Positions 22,850-35,019 of a DNA stretch of 64,000 bases are shown one piece after another. The stretch lies in assembly GCA_022478985.1 (NCBI GenBank), contig JAKSZP010006736.1:95533-159532 (forward strand). Direction: 5' to 3'. The position numbers and the translations under genes were made by a program. Each line of letters opens with the position of its first letter. The first letter of the stretch is position 1. The DNA comes from Massospora cicadina. Taxonomy: Eukaryota > Entomophthoromycota > Entomophthoromycetes > Entomophthorales > Entomophthoraceae. Below the pieces are notes generated by a model. The model searched no databases. It was not told the origin of the DNA and worked only from the letters and a program-made list of their open reading frames with translations.

Positions 22850-25800
22850 GGTGCGATGGGGGAAACCTTCACCATAGGGATGTTGAATATCGCTGGACTC
22901 AAGGCCTCCCCATCCCAGGCTAGGAAACTGAGTTTTTTACAACACAGATTTACCCGTGGATATCCTGGCCATCCAGGAGTCCCACTGTCCACGAGGTTCC
23001 GAGGAAGCTTGGAAAACAATGCTCCTCCCATCCCTATCCTCTTTGGTCGATACACTGTGGGGTACTAATTTGGAAAATAATTTTTTCAAATTTTTATCCT
23101 CAGAAACATTCCTAAATGGCTGAGTGCTTGTTGTCACCTTCTCGTGGGCTGATGTAGCAAATGCAATCATCAACATCTATGCCCCAAATGGTGCACATGA
23201 GCGTCAGGAATTCTTCTCATCAGTCAAATCCCTCCCACTACCCCCAGACTCCTTCATAGTTGGTGACATGAACTGTTGGCTAAACACACCAATGGACCGG
23301 TGGCCTTCCTCACCCCACGCCCCCCAGGGTCACGTAGAACTACGCATTCTAAAGGCCACCCTTGGGTTAATGGATGCGCTGCCATGGCATGCCCCGCTGC
23401 TCAAAAACATGACATGGCCCCACATCCACAACGGCCAATTAAGGTCCATGACCCACACTGACATTATTCTAACACCGGTGAAATTACAACCCCACATCTC
23501 CCACTTCAAGACAACAAAAATGGAATTCTCTGACCACCGACTGGTCTCACTAACCTACCACCTACATGTCACGGCTGCTAAGGCCCCACATTGGTACAAA
23601 ATCCGCCCCCCGAGCTCAGGTCGCCAGGATTTTCCATGTGGGTAGAAGAGGCAACTATGGCAAAAAAGTTTGTTGCACCGTTTTGCGCGGACCCCATTTC
23701 CACATGGGCAACTTTCAAAGATGACACCATCCGCCACTCTCGCCATCTCTCCTCTAGCGCTCACGAGCCACATCAGCGGTTATCTCGCGCACTCTGGCAG
23801 AATTGGCACACTTGGAGTCCAACATCCCAGTTACAGGATACAGCTCTGCATGGGGATGGAAGTGGGCAGAGGCAGCTGCCCACCTCAATGCACTCGAAAG
23901 ACAACACAAACATTGGGTTTGTGTTCAGTACAGGGCACACACGCATCACAAAAGGTGACAAGTGCACTGCACATTTCTTTAAAAAAATTTCGCACCATGC
24001 CAGAGCGTGGCCTGCACACAGGTGCGAAGATTAGATAATTCCATTGCGGATACACTGGCTGAAGTGGCAATCAAAACGCAACAGTATTACTCCGAGTTGT
24101 ACCACTCCAACCCAATTCAGCCGGCTGAAGTGGCGGAATTTCTCAACTGAGCCCACATCTGCTCCATTTTCTGATACCCAGAAATAATGAATTTAATTAC
24201 TCCAAACGAATTATGGACAGCCATTCGCGGTGCACCAAACCGAAAATGCCCAGGCCCAGATGGCATTCCATATGAGTTCTACAAAAAATATTTCAATATA
24301 TATATACCCTTTGCTGCCGCCTCACTTAACCAAAGCCTTATGGAAACGCGCCTCCTACCAGGAGGACATGAGGCCTTTACTGTCACACTCTTCAAGAAAG
24401 GGGATAAGCTAGACTTAGCCAACTGGCGCCCCATTTCTCTAACAAACACAGACACCAAAATTTTAACAAAAATCATGGCTAACCGTTTAGGGACTGTCGC
24501 ATCTGCCACCATCTCCCCAGAACAATTCAGTTTCATCCCCAGAAGGTCAATTTGGGATAACGTGCACTCTGTGGCTAATGTATGTCAGTCCACAGCCTCT
24601 GGGGCACTTGTATTCTTGGACCAACAAAAGGCCTATGATAGAGTAAACTGGGAATACCTCAGGGCCTGCCTCCATCAATTCTGCCTACCCCCTCGCTTCA
24701 TCAACTGGGTAATGCTGCTCACAGAATCTGCAACAATGGCAGTGCGTGGCCCTGGCTTCCTAACGGAAGTAGTCCGCCCTCAAAGGGGCTTGCGACAATG
24801 GGACCCCCTTAGCCCACTCTTATACAACTTCAGCCTTGACCCACTACTGCGAAATGCAAATGCCCAACTCACTGGGGTCCACGTGCCAGACCAAGCCCCA
24901 GTCAAGATAATGGCATTCGCAGATGATTTTATGGTGGGGGTGTCTAATAATTAAGATGCATGCTCGCTTGAAGCTCTCATCCAGGAGTATTCCCGGGTAA
25001 GCAACGCGGCACTGAACGCTTCCAAAACCGAAATCATCCTCCTTGGTCAGTTTCAGAACTGCTGGACCCCGGCAATTAATTCCCAACCCGGCCCATATTC
25101 TCACCCACGTCCTCGCCCTACTAATTCAAAACACACTGCCCCACTGGTGCTCCCCTTCGTGCCACGTCCTACCATAGGACAAGTACGCAATCTGGGCGTT
25201 TGGATGGAGGCAGGCGGATATGCGTCAGCAGTAATGGAGTGCCATATTCTGGATAACGTGATGAAGTGAATCGCCTCTCTCAGAGCCCACCCTACTTCCC
25301 TTACTGGCAGGATTGTTTTAGCCAACTCCATGCTCCTCTCCAAAGTCTGGTTTGGAGCCCATGCCTCCCCTTCTCCCCAAGCTTCTTCAAATCCTTGTAC
25401 GCCTTGCTGCAAGGATGGCTTTGGTCAGGCCGCATTCTACCAGTGCGGCTAGAGGTCATGTTTGGCCCTTAACATCATGGTGGCATGGGCCTGCTTGACT
25501 TCAAAGCCCATGCCGCCAAGATCCTGGGTACCTGGATTGCGGCCGTCACCACCCCTACACTCCCCTCCCAACACTGGTCCCGCGCAGCCCGCTCCAAATT
25601 CTCCCGCGCCTTGGGCCTCAACAATCCATCGAGCCCCCACTCCCTGATGAAATACCTCGCTTCACATACATTGGCCACAGGTCCTCACGGTACTAAAACC
25701 CACTAAAAACGAATCCTCCTCTCCATGTGGAGCGCTGAGTGGAGAATTCGTATTAGCGGACATACAACCCAAAGAGGCCGCCCCTCTCCTCAGTTCACAC

Positions 25801-26484
25801 AAAAAGGTACAGGGGCTACCCATCCACGATGGCGTGATCCCCATTCGACCCCATGTCCTATCCAGGGTGGACTACCTGGACATGATGGACATCCCTTACT
25901 CCATTGAGACCCAAAAAAATATCTGGAAATATGTACACCAGCCTCTGTTGCAACCTCAAGTATGCTCCCATGTGTGGCGCTGCCTGAGGCGGGTGTATCG
26001 TACAGCTGAGCGCTTTAACGCTTTACACTCATCCTGTGTCGTGTGTGGCCAGTATGGAACGCTGTTTCACCGCCTGGAGAAGTGCCCTACCTCTAAAGTG
26101 ATATGGCGCGAAGTTCAATGTCTTCTGGGCCAGGATCAAACGCATCCCTTCAGTCTGTCAAGAGATATGTTTGCTCTATCAATGGCCTCCCCCCTTCTTC
26201 CCTCCCTTCATGCTTTGGTGGTTGCAATCGCCATGTGGACCATCCACACGATTGTCTTAGATGCCATCGCAGGCTCCACCCCCACCCTCCCAGAAGCGGT
26301 CCACAGATTCTAGTCTCATTTGGTGGACCACTTTCAAGTGTGGATGTTTGAATACCTCCCACCGCGTCGCCGACAGCTGGTCTCCTCCTGGTTCCCAGTC
26401 TGGTTCATCAAATCAGACCCGTTCCTCCACACGTGCTCAATAGTGGCTACGGCCCCTTCACACGTTCCCTCCCCCTCCCCATAA
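22850..26484 (+). pseudogene. LINE-I ORF2 of copy B: APE endonuclease, RT, CCHC motif
   Basis: Endonuclease (22880-23580): GMLNIAGLKA, IINIYAPNGAHERQEF, FIVGDMNCWLN, HTDIILTPVKL and the FSDHRLVSLTYHL terminus, all expected APE-type motifs. RT (24187-24960): RKCPGPDGIPYEFYKKY, LFKKGDKLDLANWRPISLTN, FIPRRSIWDN, VFLDQQKAYDRVNWEYL and an intact FADD at 24916-24927. The C-terminal part has the CVVCGQYGTLFHRLEKC motif (about 26035-26085) and ends at 26484. It nicks the target and primes cDNA from the nick. Stops near 23068, 24952 and 25690 and several frameshifts make this copy inactive. Confidence 0.88.
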
Positions 26485-26642
26485 GTGGCGTTCCCGCTGG
26501 CAACAAGAGATAGCATCGCTTCTCTGGGGTGCCTCCCCTGGTACTAAGTTTTGTCTCTTCTGAGTCATATTCAGAAGTGTCCATCCCATGGTTGGCCTTC
26601 TTCGCAAAAAATTTAAATTTAAATTTAAATTATAAAGAAGAA

Positions 26643-27900
26643 ATGTGCAAGCTTTTGACCAAGTTCACCACTGTAAAACAGAATGCCTTAAACTCAGCGA
26701 ACCATCAGGAGTTTGCAGCCTTGGAAGAATGAGTCGCCAAGGTTGAGGAAGGAGTAGAAAATGTAGACAAGTTTGGGAACGAGTTACTTGGCAAAGTAAA
26801 CTTGTTGAAGAAAGAGGGAGACCTCGTTTGAATGGTCCTATTCCTGAAAATGGAGTGAGAAGCTGATCGCGTTCATTTATAAAAGTTTGGTGTGGATATC
26901 AAGAAATTGATTAAAGAAGTGGAGGACTTGAAAGCTCACAGATGTACTTGTGAGCCCAATATGACCAGTGATGCTGAAGAGAGAAGTTCTCGCATGATAC
27001 TTGGAAAGTTGAATACCCCAAGAAATATGCCGCCTACCTTTAATGCCATTTTTGAGATGACGCCAAAATTCACTTCACAAGTTAGCCGAGTAACCAAACT
27101 GAGAGAATTGGCCCAAAATGACTCAGAGCTCCTAGAGCAACACTGAAATTGCCAAAATTCCATCGGGATAACACCCCAGCATTTTTCTGACTGTTTGACA
27201 TAACTATGAATAATTATGGGGATTACCAAAAGGCGTTGACGGTCATGAACTGCCTGGAAACAAACTGTCAGAACCTAGTGTTACCCCACTTGGAGGGGGA
27301 CAGCTGGTCATATGCCAAGGCAAAGACGGTCATAATGAAGGAGTGCGGGAGTCCAACCCGCATGTCAAAATGGCAAGAATTTATGGGAATTCAATTCCAT
27401 AAAGACGAGTATCTTGCTAGCTTCTCGGATTATTATTACCAGGAGTCACAGATCCTGGCCAGAGAAAAAGTGTTAGATGATTTTGATGCTAGAATCGCTT
27501 TGCAAGCTCTCTTCATCCCTATCACGATTTACATCAAATGATGTCTTCTGTGTTCACAAAGGAAATAACCACCTCGCAAATGGTAGACAACTTGAATATT
27601 TTGGGGTGCAACATTCGGTGCCCTGAATAATAGCTTCAAGTCTATCTGGTCCAAAATCTGAATCCCACGAAGTAAATGAAGGAGCAAAAGAGGCTACCAG
27701 CCAAGCTGTGCTGGGAAATAAGCCCAAAGAATCAGATGGTTAAGCAAGAAAGAGAAGGTTTGCTATCAGTGTGGTGGGAAAGGACATTTCGCCGTACACT
27801 GCAAAAAGCTGAAGGATCAGATTAACGTGGTCCAGGCCAAGGAGACAGTAGCTGCCAAGGATTCAGGAAAAGGACCCGCTGCCTAGACAAGGAACAGTCT
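26643..27900 (+). pseudogene. Gypsy B gag
   Basis: Starts MCKLLTKFTTVKQNALN; the ATG lies within the target duplication of LINE B, so the LINE separated the start codon from its leader. The N-terminal part is rich in heptad-like Glu/Leu/Lys (EGVENVDKFGNELLGKVNLL) and probably a coiled coil. The capsid-like part is at 27206-27541 (WQEFMGIQFHKDEYLASF). The nucleocapsid knuckle CYQCGGKGHFAVHC at 27761-27802 is followed by basic residues. About five stops or frameshifts. Confidence 0.8.
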
Positions 27901-30560
27901 AGAGCAGTGGAGAAACCTGTTCCTCCCAATATCGTAGATGAAGAAATAAACATTAGCGATTTGTTTGTATATGACGAGCAGGATCAGCTATACCAAGTAG
28001 TCAACATGGATGTGAATGCCATGACCAGAGCCGGGGTGAAGAAGATCAACCCTGAGATGATTTTGGAAGTTGCCTAGCCATACACCCGACAACTGGTGGA
28101 GAAGATTCAAACTGCCAAGAATCCTGATGAGTTGTCAGATTTCCGTTTAAATGAGGCCAATCTGTCAATCCCCCTAAGCGCAATAAAGGAATTGTTTCCT
28201 GAATTAATGGCACAGAATATTCAAACCCTAGATTCGGCTAATAATGCGCCATTCACTAAGTAAATACTATATTATAATACTAAGAGTGTACATATATAGA
28301 TATTCAAGTGAATCAAGTAAGGGTGAGGGCGATTGTTGACAGTGGAGTGCCCATGAATATTGTGTCGACCAAGATGGTGAAGAGGATGAAGATCTCGCTG
28401 GACTTGAAACACAATAATAATATGGAACAGCTGGGCTGAACACCACCATTTCCTGTGGAGCGTATAGTGCGCTGCCACTACAATTCAGGTCGTTGGTGGT
28501 AGCTGCCCCAGCGATAGTTTTGGTGAACCAAAACTATGATATCCTGATCAGAACGGAGTTTCTACAGAAGTAGGGAGTTAAATGTAACTTTGAGGATAAT
28601 ACGTTGACCATCCTGGGTCAGACGTTACCATTGGTATATCAGAAGGATGGTGAAGCTCCATTGAATTTGAGAATTAAACTTCATTAATCTGATATACAAT
28701 GAAAGCATTGTACCTATTCAATACCAATTATTTGGTAGGAAGCAATGCGAGATGGTGGCGGAAATCCTAGAAAACCGTGCAAAACCATTAAGGATCAAGA
28801 AGGAAAGGACCATAACATGCCTGATCACAGATAATAGTCTACACCAGGTTGACTTTGGAGATTCCGGAGCAGTTGTATGGAGAAGTCAGAAGCCCCTGGA
28901 AGAAGTCCAGAGTGGAGCCATGGGTGGCTCCCAGAATAATAATGCCGGGCCATGGAGAAATATGAGTTCTCCTGGCGAATTTGAGTGAAAAACTGATGAA
29001 GATCAAGAGGAATCAGATTATCACATTTATTCAGTTTATCCTGATGGCCAAATTGAGAAAATTCCACAATTTTGGGTCTCTTTAGGAATGGGATTTCCGG
29101 CCAGGGTAGCTGAAAGCATCAACCTATTGGTTGATATTTAGCAGCTCGCTGATTTGCTGGAAGGCCATCAGGAGGAGGTGCTCGAACAATTTGAGAAATA
29201 TTGGGAAGTGTTTGCTCAGGATGACCACAATTTGGAATGCGCACAAGACATAATTCACAAGGTCAACACCAGGGTAAATCTACCAATAAGGATGATTACA
29301 ATCTGAAGATAGAAAGCCACCGAAGTGGTAGTGGAGGATGAGATCAGCAAACCAGTGAAGCATGGGCTTCTAGTTCTGTCGTCAAGTCGCTGGGAAAGTC
29401 CAATTCTGATCGTGAAGAAGAAGGATGGATTGAATTGGGTGGTGATTGACTACTAAAGGCTGAACAAAATTATGAAGAAGGATTCATATCCCACTGAGGA
29501 TTGACAATTTGCTGGATCAATTAGTAGAAGCTAAGTATTTCTCCGTGATGGATCTAATCTTGGGATATTGTCAGATTGACTTGCTAGAAGAAGACCAGGA
29601 AAAGTGCGCGATTATTACCGCGCAGGAGTTATACCAGCCGACGAGGATGCCCCAGGGTCTCTGCAATGTGCCCGTGACATTCCAGAGGGCCATGGACGCG
29701 ATATTAAGCGACCTGAAGTTGTCGTGCATCCTGGTATAACTGGGTGATACTAATGTGTTCAGTAGAACATTTAAAAATCACCTGCATCAGTTGGAAGAAG
29801 TTTTTAGAGACTGTCCCCGGCTAACCTGAAGATCAAGACAAGGAAGTGCCACTTCTTCAATAAAGAGTTGTAATATCTGGGATTTATGAACAAATCAAGT
29901 GGATTGCAGCCGCAAACCAGAAGATAGCAGCTAAAGAGCATAGTATGTACCAAAGAGTGTCTAAGACATCTAAGTATTCCTTGGGATGGTCAGATACTAT
30001 AGAAAATTTATTTGGGACTTCGCCTGAATAGCCAAGCCTTTCTTTCATTTATTAAAGAATCCAAAAAAGGATTCATATGGAATGAAAATCCCAGGACTCC
30101 TTTGATGAGTTACGCTGGTATTTGTTAGATTCGCGAATTCTGAAATATCCAAATTTTGATAAGGAGTTTATCATTCAAACCAATGCTTTGTTGATGGTGA
30201 TTGGCGCCATGCTGAGCCAAGTAGATGAACTTAGGTACAAGCATCCAGTGGCGTATGTGAGCCAGACACTCTCATCCGCTGAGAGGAACTACACCATGAC
30301 TGAGCGGGAATGACTTGCAGTCATATATGCATGTAAGCAGTTTTGGGTGTAAACCCATGGAATGCACATTAAGGTGGTGATGGACCACTCTTCAATGCGT
30401 TGGATGCACAATATAAGAGAACCAGAAGGATGACTGGCCCAATGGGCACTTAAGCTTCAGGCTTACAATTATGAGATAGTCCACTGAGTGGGGGCTTCTC
30501 ACCAGAACGTGGATGGCTTATCGCGGTTACCAATGGTCCAGTTGGTATACCTGCAGGCAG
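27901..30560 (+). pseudogene. Gypsy B protease, RT and RNase H
   Basis: Protease keeps AIVDSGVPMNIVSTK with catalytic DSG at 28338-28346, inside a segment opening near 28270. The RT region starts around 29160 (FEKYWEVFAQDDHNL) and includes YFSVMDLILGYCQIDL and EDQEKCAIITAQELYQPTRMPQGL (29509-29690). The active site after CILV reads stop-LGD, so YxDD is gone. RNase H at 30122-30550 has FIIQTNALLMVIGAMLSQV, YVSQTLSSAERNYTMTERE and QNVDGLSRLP. Stops between 29450 and 30400 prevent a continuous product. Confidence 0.82.
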
Positions 30561-30679
30561 ATGAGCTATTCCAGAGAATGGTCAAAGGAAAATTGGGGAT
30601 GAGCCCCAAGAAATCTAAGGTGCGCTTAGGAAAACGATGGAAAACACCAAATCTATGGATGGACAAGTATTCAAGATGA

Positions 30680-31750
30680 TCAACAGGAAGCAGCTGTTAT
30701 TTATGAAACCATCGGAAAGAGCAGCAATAGTACAAGCAGCTCACAAGGTTGTTGGGAACAGAGGCCTGAGGAAAACAACCAACCATATTTGCCAGTATTA
30801 TTAATGGGAATCGATCAACTACAATGTTGCGGATTATCTAGCTTGTTGTGTGGAGTGCCAACTGCACAAACTACATAAGAATACAACTGGATACCAACTG
30901 GTCTGACCTGGATTTGCCTGGCACACTGTATCCATTGACATGATGGGACCGCTGATGATGAGCACAGGGGGAGTCAAGTACAATATAGTTGCTATCGACC
31001 ATCTGACAAGATGGGTCAAGATGAAGGCCCTAATGAGAGTAGACACTACCAGTACTGCGAGATTCATCCTGGATCAAGTAGTATATAGGCATGGATGTCC
31101 GTGGGTCCTGCTTAGTGACAATGGGACCAACTTCACATCTCATGTGATCCTGAGATTAAACAAAATAATAGGGGTCTGAGGAGTCATGTCAGTATCATAC
31201 CGGCTGGAGATGAATGGAATGGTAGAACGGGTCAATGGAATACTGGACGAAGTGATGAGGAAACTAGTTGCAGGGAGAACTTCTGCATGGGAATGTATCT
31301 GAGTTTGATGATGTTCACCTACAATATTTTTCATCATACGGCAACGGGGAAGACGCCATTTAAATTGATATATGGAAGAAAGGCCTCATTGCCGCCGATT
31401 TCAATATATGGTAGTGGAACCTACGTCTGGGATGAGTGCCAAGCTATACTTGAACTGACTGATGAGTATCCAATTGATATGCAATCACAAGCATTTGATA
31501 CAACCTTGAAGAAAAGGATATGAGCGAAATTGATGTATGACAAGAACTGACCAGCATTAGCCGAATATTGAATAGGGGAAAGAGTTACCTATTGCAATAT
31601 GCATGGTTTCAGACAAAGAAACAAATTAGATGCATTGTGGTTGGGTCATTCAAAGTGATCGCCAAGATGGCGACTGATGCTTATTCCACCAAGAATCTCT
31701 TGGATGAAAGAGTTGTGAATCGAGTCCATGCTAAGCATCCAAAGCTTTAG
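30680..31750 (+). pseudogene. Gypsy B integrase (catalytic triad residues retained)
   Basis: The zinc finger is half decayed: HKVVGNRGLRKT has lost its second His, while CCVECQLHK keeps both Cys. The core has VSIDMMGP (Asp at 30937-30939), LLSDNGTNFTS (Asp at 31117-31119) and MVERVNGILD (Glu at 31225-31227). The last two are separated by 35 residues, the classical D,D-35-E spacing. The C-terminal part ends NRVHAKHPKL at 31748. Stops at 30800, 31180 and 31300 make it a pseudogene despite the preserved triad. Confidence 0.85.
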
Positions 31751-32043
31751 ATAGATGAAAAAAATACAAGAGTTCCCAAAAAACCAATGAACTTTTAAGT
31801 TGGTCACGTCCTGATGATTAGGTCAAGTCCGAAAAAAGGACCTCTGAACCATAGAAAACTGCCAGATTTCAGTACCCTGAACCCAGTTTGAGGTAAAAAT
31901 AAAAAAGATGGACTGCTGAACTGAAACAAGGTCAAGTACCATAGGAAAAAGAAGAATAAAGATAAAAAATTGATAAAAGCTATTTGAAAAAAGATTATAA
32001 ACCGCACAGAGAAAAAGCCAATATGATTTTATAAATTTTATTT
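31751..32043. repeat. Convergent spacer of gypsy B with TGGTTCAG-type repeats
   Basis: Spacer between the ends of pol (plus) and the antisense frame (minus). On the minus strand, TGGTTCAGAGGTCC lies at 31851-31838, with weaker relatives at 31885-31872 and 31924-31910. They match the four copies in gypsy A at 4271-4452. The rest is A-rich. Confidence 0.55.
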
Positions 32044-33218
32044 TTATTGATTGTACTCAGTTTGGGGATGATTCCGCCTATGTCGCCTCTTGGGGGAGGG
32101 AGGATGGATCACAGTAGGAATGAACAGCCTGTTGAAATTGATATGCGATTGGACACTAGTGAGCGTTAGCCCTACATGAAACCACATTTGTTGAGCGGAC
32201 ACCAAGCCCTGAGAGAAAGCAACCAGGGAAGGGAAATTGAGATGTTGGAGGAAGTCAATCAAGAAACCCCAGAGCAGGGAGGAAAGTAACAGTATAAAAA
32301 GAGGCAATTGGCAAATAACCCCAAGTAATCCCAATATGTTACTAGAGCCAGAAGATTTGTCTTGAGCGCATGCTAATGGGCTTCATCAAGGACACTGGAC
32401 ATGGAGCCAACAACAAAGAAGGAATACTCGATGGGGGTTGCTGAATCATGACCCCTATCAATGCCATCAGCGGAAGATAGTGATGGGAAGCTCTGGAGAA
32501 GAGCTAGTCATGCAGAGAACAGATTGCATCCTGCAGGTGGCAACTACAGGCTTCTCAGAAGCTAAAATGTGAATGATTGGTGGAACCCAGGTGAGGCTGG
32601 AAGCTTCGTGAGCCAACTTCTAAGAACTTGGCCAGCAAAGTGAAGAGAATAAGCAGCAGTAGCCCAATCCAGAAGGTTATCAAGATCAGAGGGATTCAGC
32701 GCAAGAGTCAAAGACTCAGTGACTTGGGCACGGAGTTCAGCATAGGGGAGCTTAAAGTGAATACTGTTACCAATTGAGAGAGCAGAGACCAGAACAGCAG
32801 GTCTGTAATATCGACTAAGTCAGAAGAGGAACTCAGGGAGCATGTCTGACCCAGCCAGAAGCAAATGATCCAGAGCAACTGGCATAATCTCCGGAGCATC
32901 TTTAAAAATGTTCAGAGAATCAGCAAAAGAAGCCAAACCCAGGAGAGTTTGAAGTCCAACTCTGGAATTGACAGCAGAGGAGGAGTCAGCTTAGAGTTGT
33001 TTGAATATTATAGCCAGCCTGGTTTTGGAGGGATTATTTACCATTTCCAGTAATTTGATGGAAGGACTAGCCGCTGGCACCAGACTAGGCGTATGATTCC
33101 TAGAAGGACCATAAAAGAGGTTCCGCCAAGCATACTGACTTATCTGCTGGAAGAAACGGAGGTCTGGATTAGACTAATTATTTAGGAGCTGCTGGTATCA
33201 CGACTTGGAATTTGACAT
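32044..33218 (-). pseudogene. Conserved antisense reading frame of gypsy B (unknown product)
   Basis: Opposite to gag-pol, between integrase and 3' LTR. From ATG at 33218 one frame runs about 220 codons with five stops: MSNSKS, then ISQYAWRNLFYGPSRNHTP, LGLASFADSLNIFKDAPE, LPYAELRAQVTESLTLAL, YSLHFAGQVLRSWLTKLPAS; after frame changes it ends near LFIPTVIHPPSPKRRHRR at 32044. It matches gypsy A 2992-4163 at protein level. AATAAA occurs at its end (minus strand, about 32043). A TATATAAG lies 27 nt before the ATG. I recognise no domain. It may be an accessory protein; protein coding is inferred from the conservation. Confidence 0.68.
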
Positions 33219-33245
33219 ATGAGCTGGATAAGGGGGGATGTCAGA

Positions 33246-33253
33246 CTTATATA
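33246..33253 (-). promoter_or_regulatory. TATA-like box before the gypsy B antisense frame
   Basis: TATATAAG on the minus strand, 27 nt from the antisense ATG. The same place in gypsy A reads actatcctaaaag and has lost the match. Spacing to the ATG is short for a leader, so the real start may be a later ATG. Confidence 0.4.
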
Positions 33254-33614
33254 GAAGTTGACATTATGCACTCTATAATCCATTAAGCTCTAATTTCAGG
33301 TAATTTAATCTCAAAATTAATGAGATAAGCTCTCCAAGGGAAGAATTAGGAATGACTTACAACCAAGAGGTTATGAGAGAAATAACAAGGGGCAATAAGA
33401 AATAAGTATTCATAATTGAGCCACAAAATAAACATCAACGGAAAGAATCTCCTGTCTAGGACAAGGAGAAATTTCAGGAAATCAAGGATGCCGGAGCAAG
33501 GGCTTTTCTTTCTCATAACAATAACTTCAATTACTATGATTCGATTTGAACAGCAAATTTGGATAAACACACACAGGAAAGATGGGCGACTAAAATAACA
33601 AAAAATAATACAAC

Positions 33615-34830
33615 ATGGGTGAGCGTCATGGCAAGTGGTGCGCTTAATGGTGCAACTAAGGGCAAGAAACGCCCTGGAGGAGGAACAGGAACCCAATCTG
33701 CATAGAAATCGCAAACTCAGACACCATCTGGGTTTATGGTATTTACTGTAAAGCACGCGCAATACATGTACATTCAATTCAACCAACCTTTGTCAAAGGT
33801 GGAACACGGGATCAGGCTCTTCCTTGGGAATGAGTCACCAACCCTGTGGGAGAAAACATGTGAGGCACAGCCCTCACTTTTCCCTCACGCGGTGTATGTA
33901 GCCACTAACAACATGGGCTGTGGATGGATCAATATTGGTTTTGAAACAGCCAATGAAGCCGATGCCACAGCAAAAATCTGCGTGGAAATTGCCCTCTCTG
34001 AGGGCAAAAAAAATTGTGCGCACCGCGCGCACCAGATGGAACAAAGCAAAAACTTTGTTCATCTCCTTTGACTCGCTCCCCACCAACCTACCTCATAAGG
34101 TAATCGAGGAGGAGCTCTGCAAAGGTCTTGTGGCCTACGGAGGAATCCAACAACTTGAATTACAGCGATTTCGCTTAATGCCCGACCTGTGCACGGGCAA
34201 AGCTATTGATGTAATCAACTCCTTCCCAGAAGTGAAAGAGGATTTATCCAGAATTCCCCGCGCAGCAGAATTTCATTTTGCAGATTGGGGCCAGTCAGCT
34301 GCATTCCGAGTTACACTGGAATGCGCACCACCCATTTGCAACCACTGTGGCTCACTGGGCCACAAGGAACATGCATGCCCTGTAAAAGAGGGCTTAATGG
34401 AAAATGATTTTTGTGAAGAAGCTGTGGACGAAGATAATGAAAACTTCGCCAAAATGACTGATGGCCACCACCCATTCCACTGGGGTGAAGATGGACCATA
34501 CTCCATCGTGGACCCAGTTACAAGTAAATAGCGTAAAGCAGCACAAAAAGCCCGCAAGAGAGCAGCGGCTGAAGCGGCGGCACACGCAGAATCTGCCATT
34601 AACCACGGACAAATTCAGGAGGATATTTCAAATATTTACCGAACCAACCAATCAGAACAATATGCCCAGGTTGAAAATTTTCACAGTAACCAGACTGAGC
34701 CACAAAGCGTCATCAGTCATGCACATACTGAGGAACAATGCAACCACAATTTGGGTGAAAATGCGGTGCACAATGCAACAAAGTTGAACCTCAAAAATAT
34801 AAAATCCAATCAACAACCCGCATCAAATTA
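33615..34830 (+). pseudogene. LINE-I ORF1 of copy C
   Basis: The start ATG at 33615 aligns with the ORF1 start of LINE B but meets a stop after 10 codons. The main block (33736-34530) contains GIRLFLGNESPTLWEKTC, VYVATNNMGCGWINIGF and, after a frameshift near 34010, FRLMPDLCTGKAIDVINS and the zinc knuckle CNHCGSLGHKEHACPVKEG (about 34339-34395). A basic Lys/Arg/Ala tail follows. RNA-binding role by family. Confidence 0.8.
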
Positions 34831-35019
34831 ACATGAGACCTGTGCAGGAAAAGTTGATGCAAATGCAAAAAACCGCAATTCCCTTGAATCATTGGGTCAG
34901 ATCAGGGAACCAACAATGGCAGTGAAAGAGTTGGAGTACAGACGCAGAGCATGGCCAAAATGAGCTGTGGTGGGATAGGACCAGAGGGTCCTCCCAACCG
35001 CTCCTGAGGCGCCACGGGC

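Larger units (their letters stand above)
21300..26630 (+). mobile_element. LINE family I, full-length copy B
   Basis: 5331 bp bounded by the 16-bp duplication tataaagaagaaatgt (21284-21299 and 26631-26646). ORF1 and ORF2 are present and the 3' end is an AATTT/ATTTAA repeat tail. It is inserted exactly over the gag start codon of gypsy B. GC content is visibly higher than in the surrounding gypsy DNA. The first 40 or so bases, before CTTTTCTTTCTCG, are not shared with LINE C or D. Confidence 0.95.
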
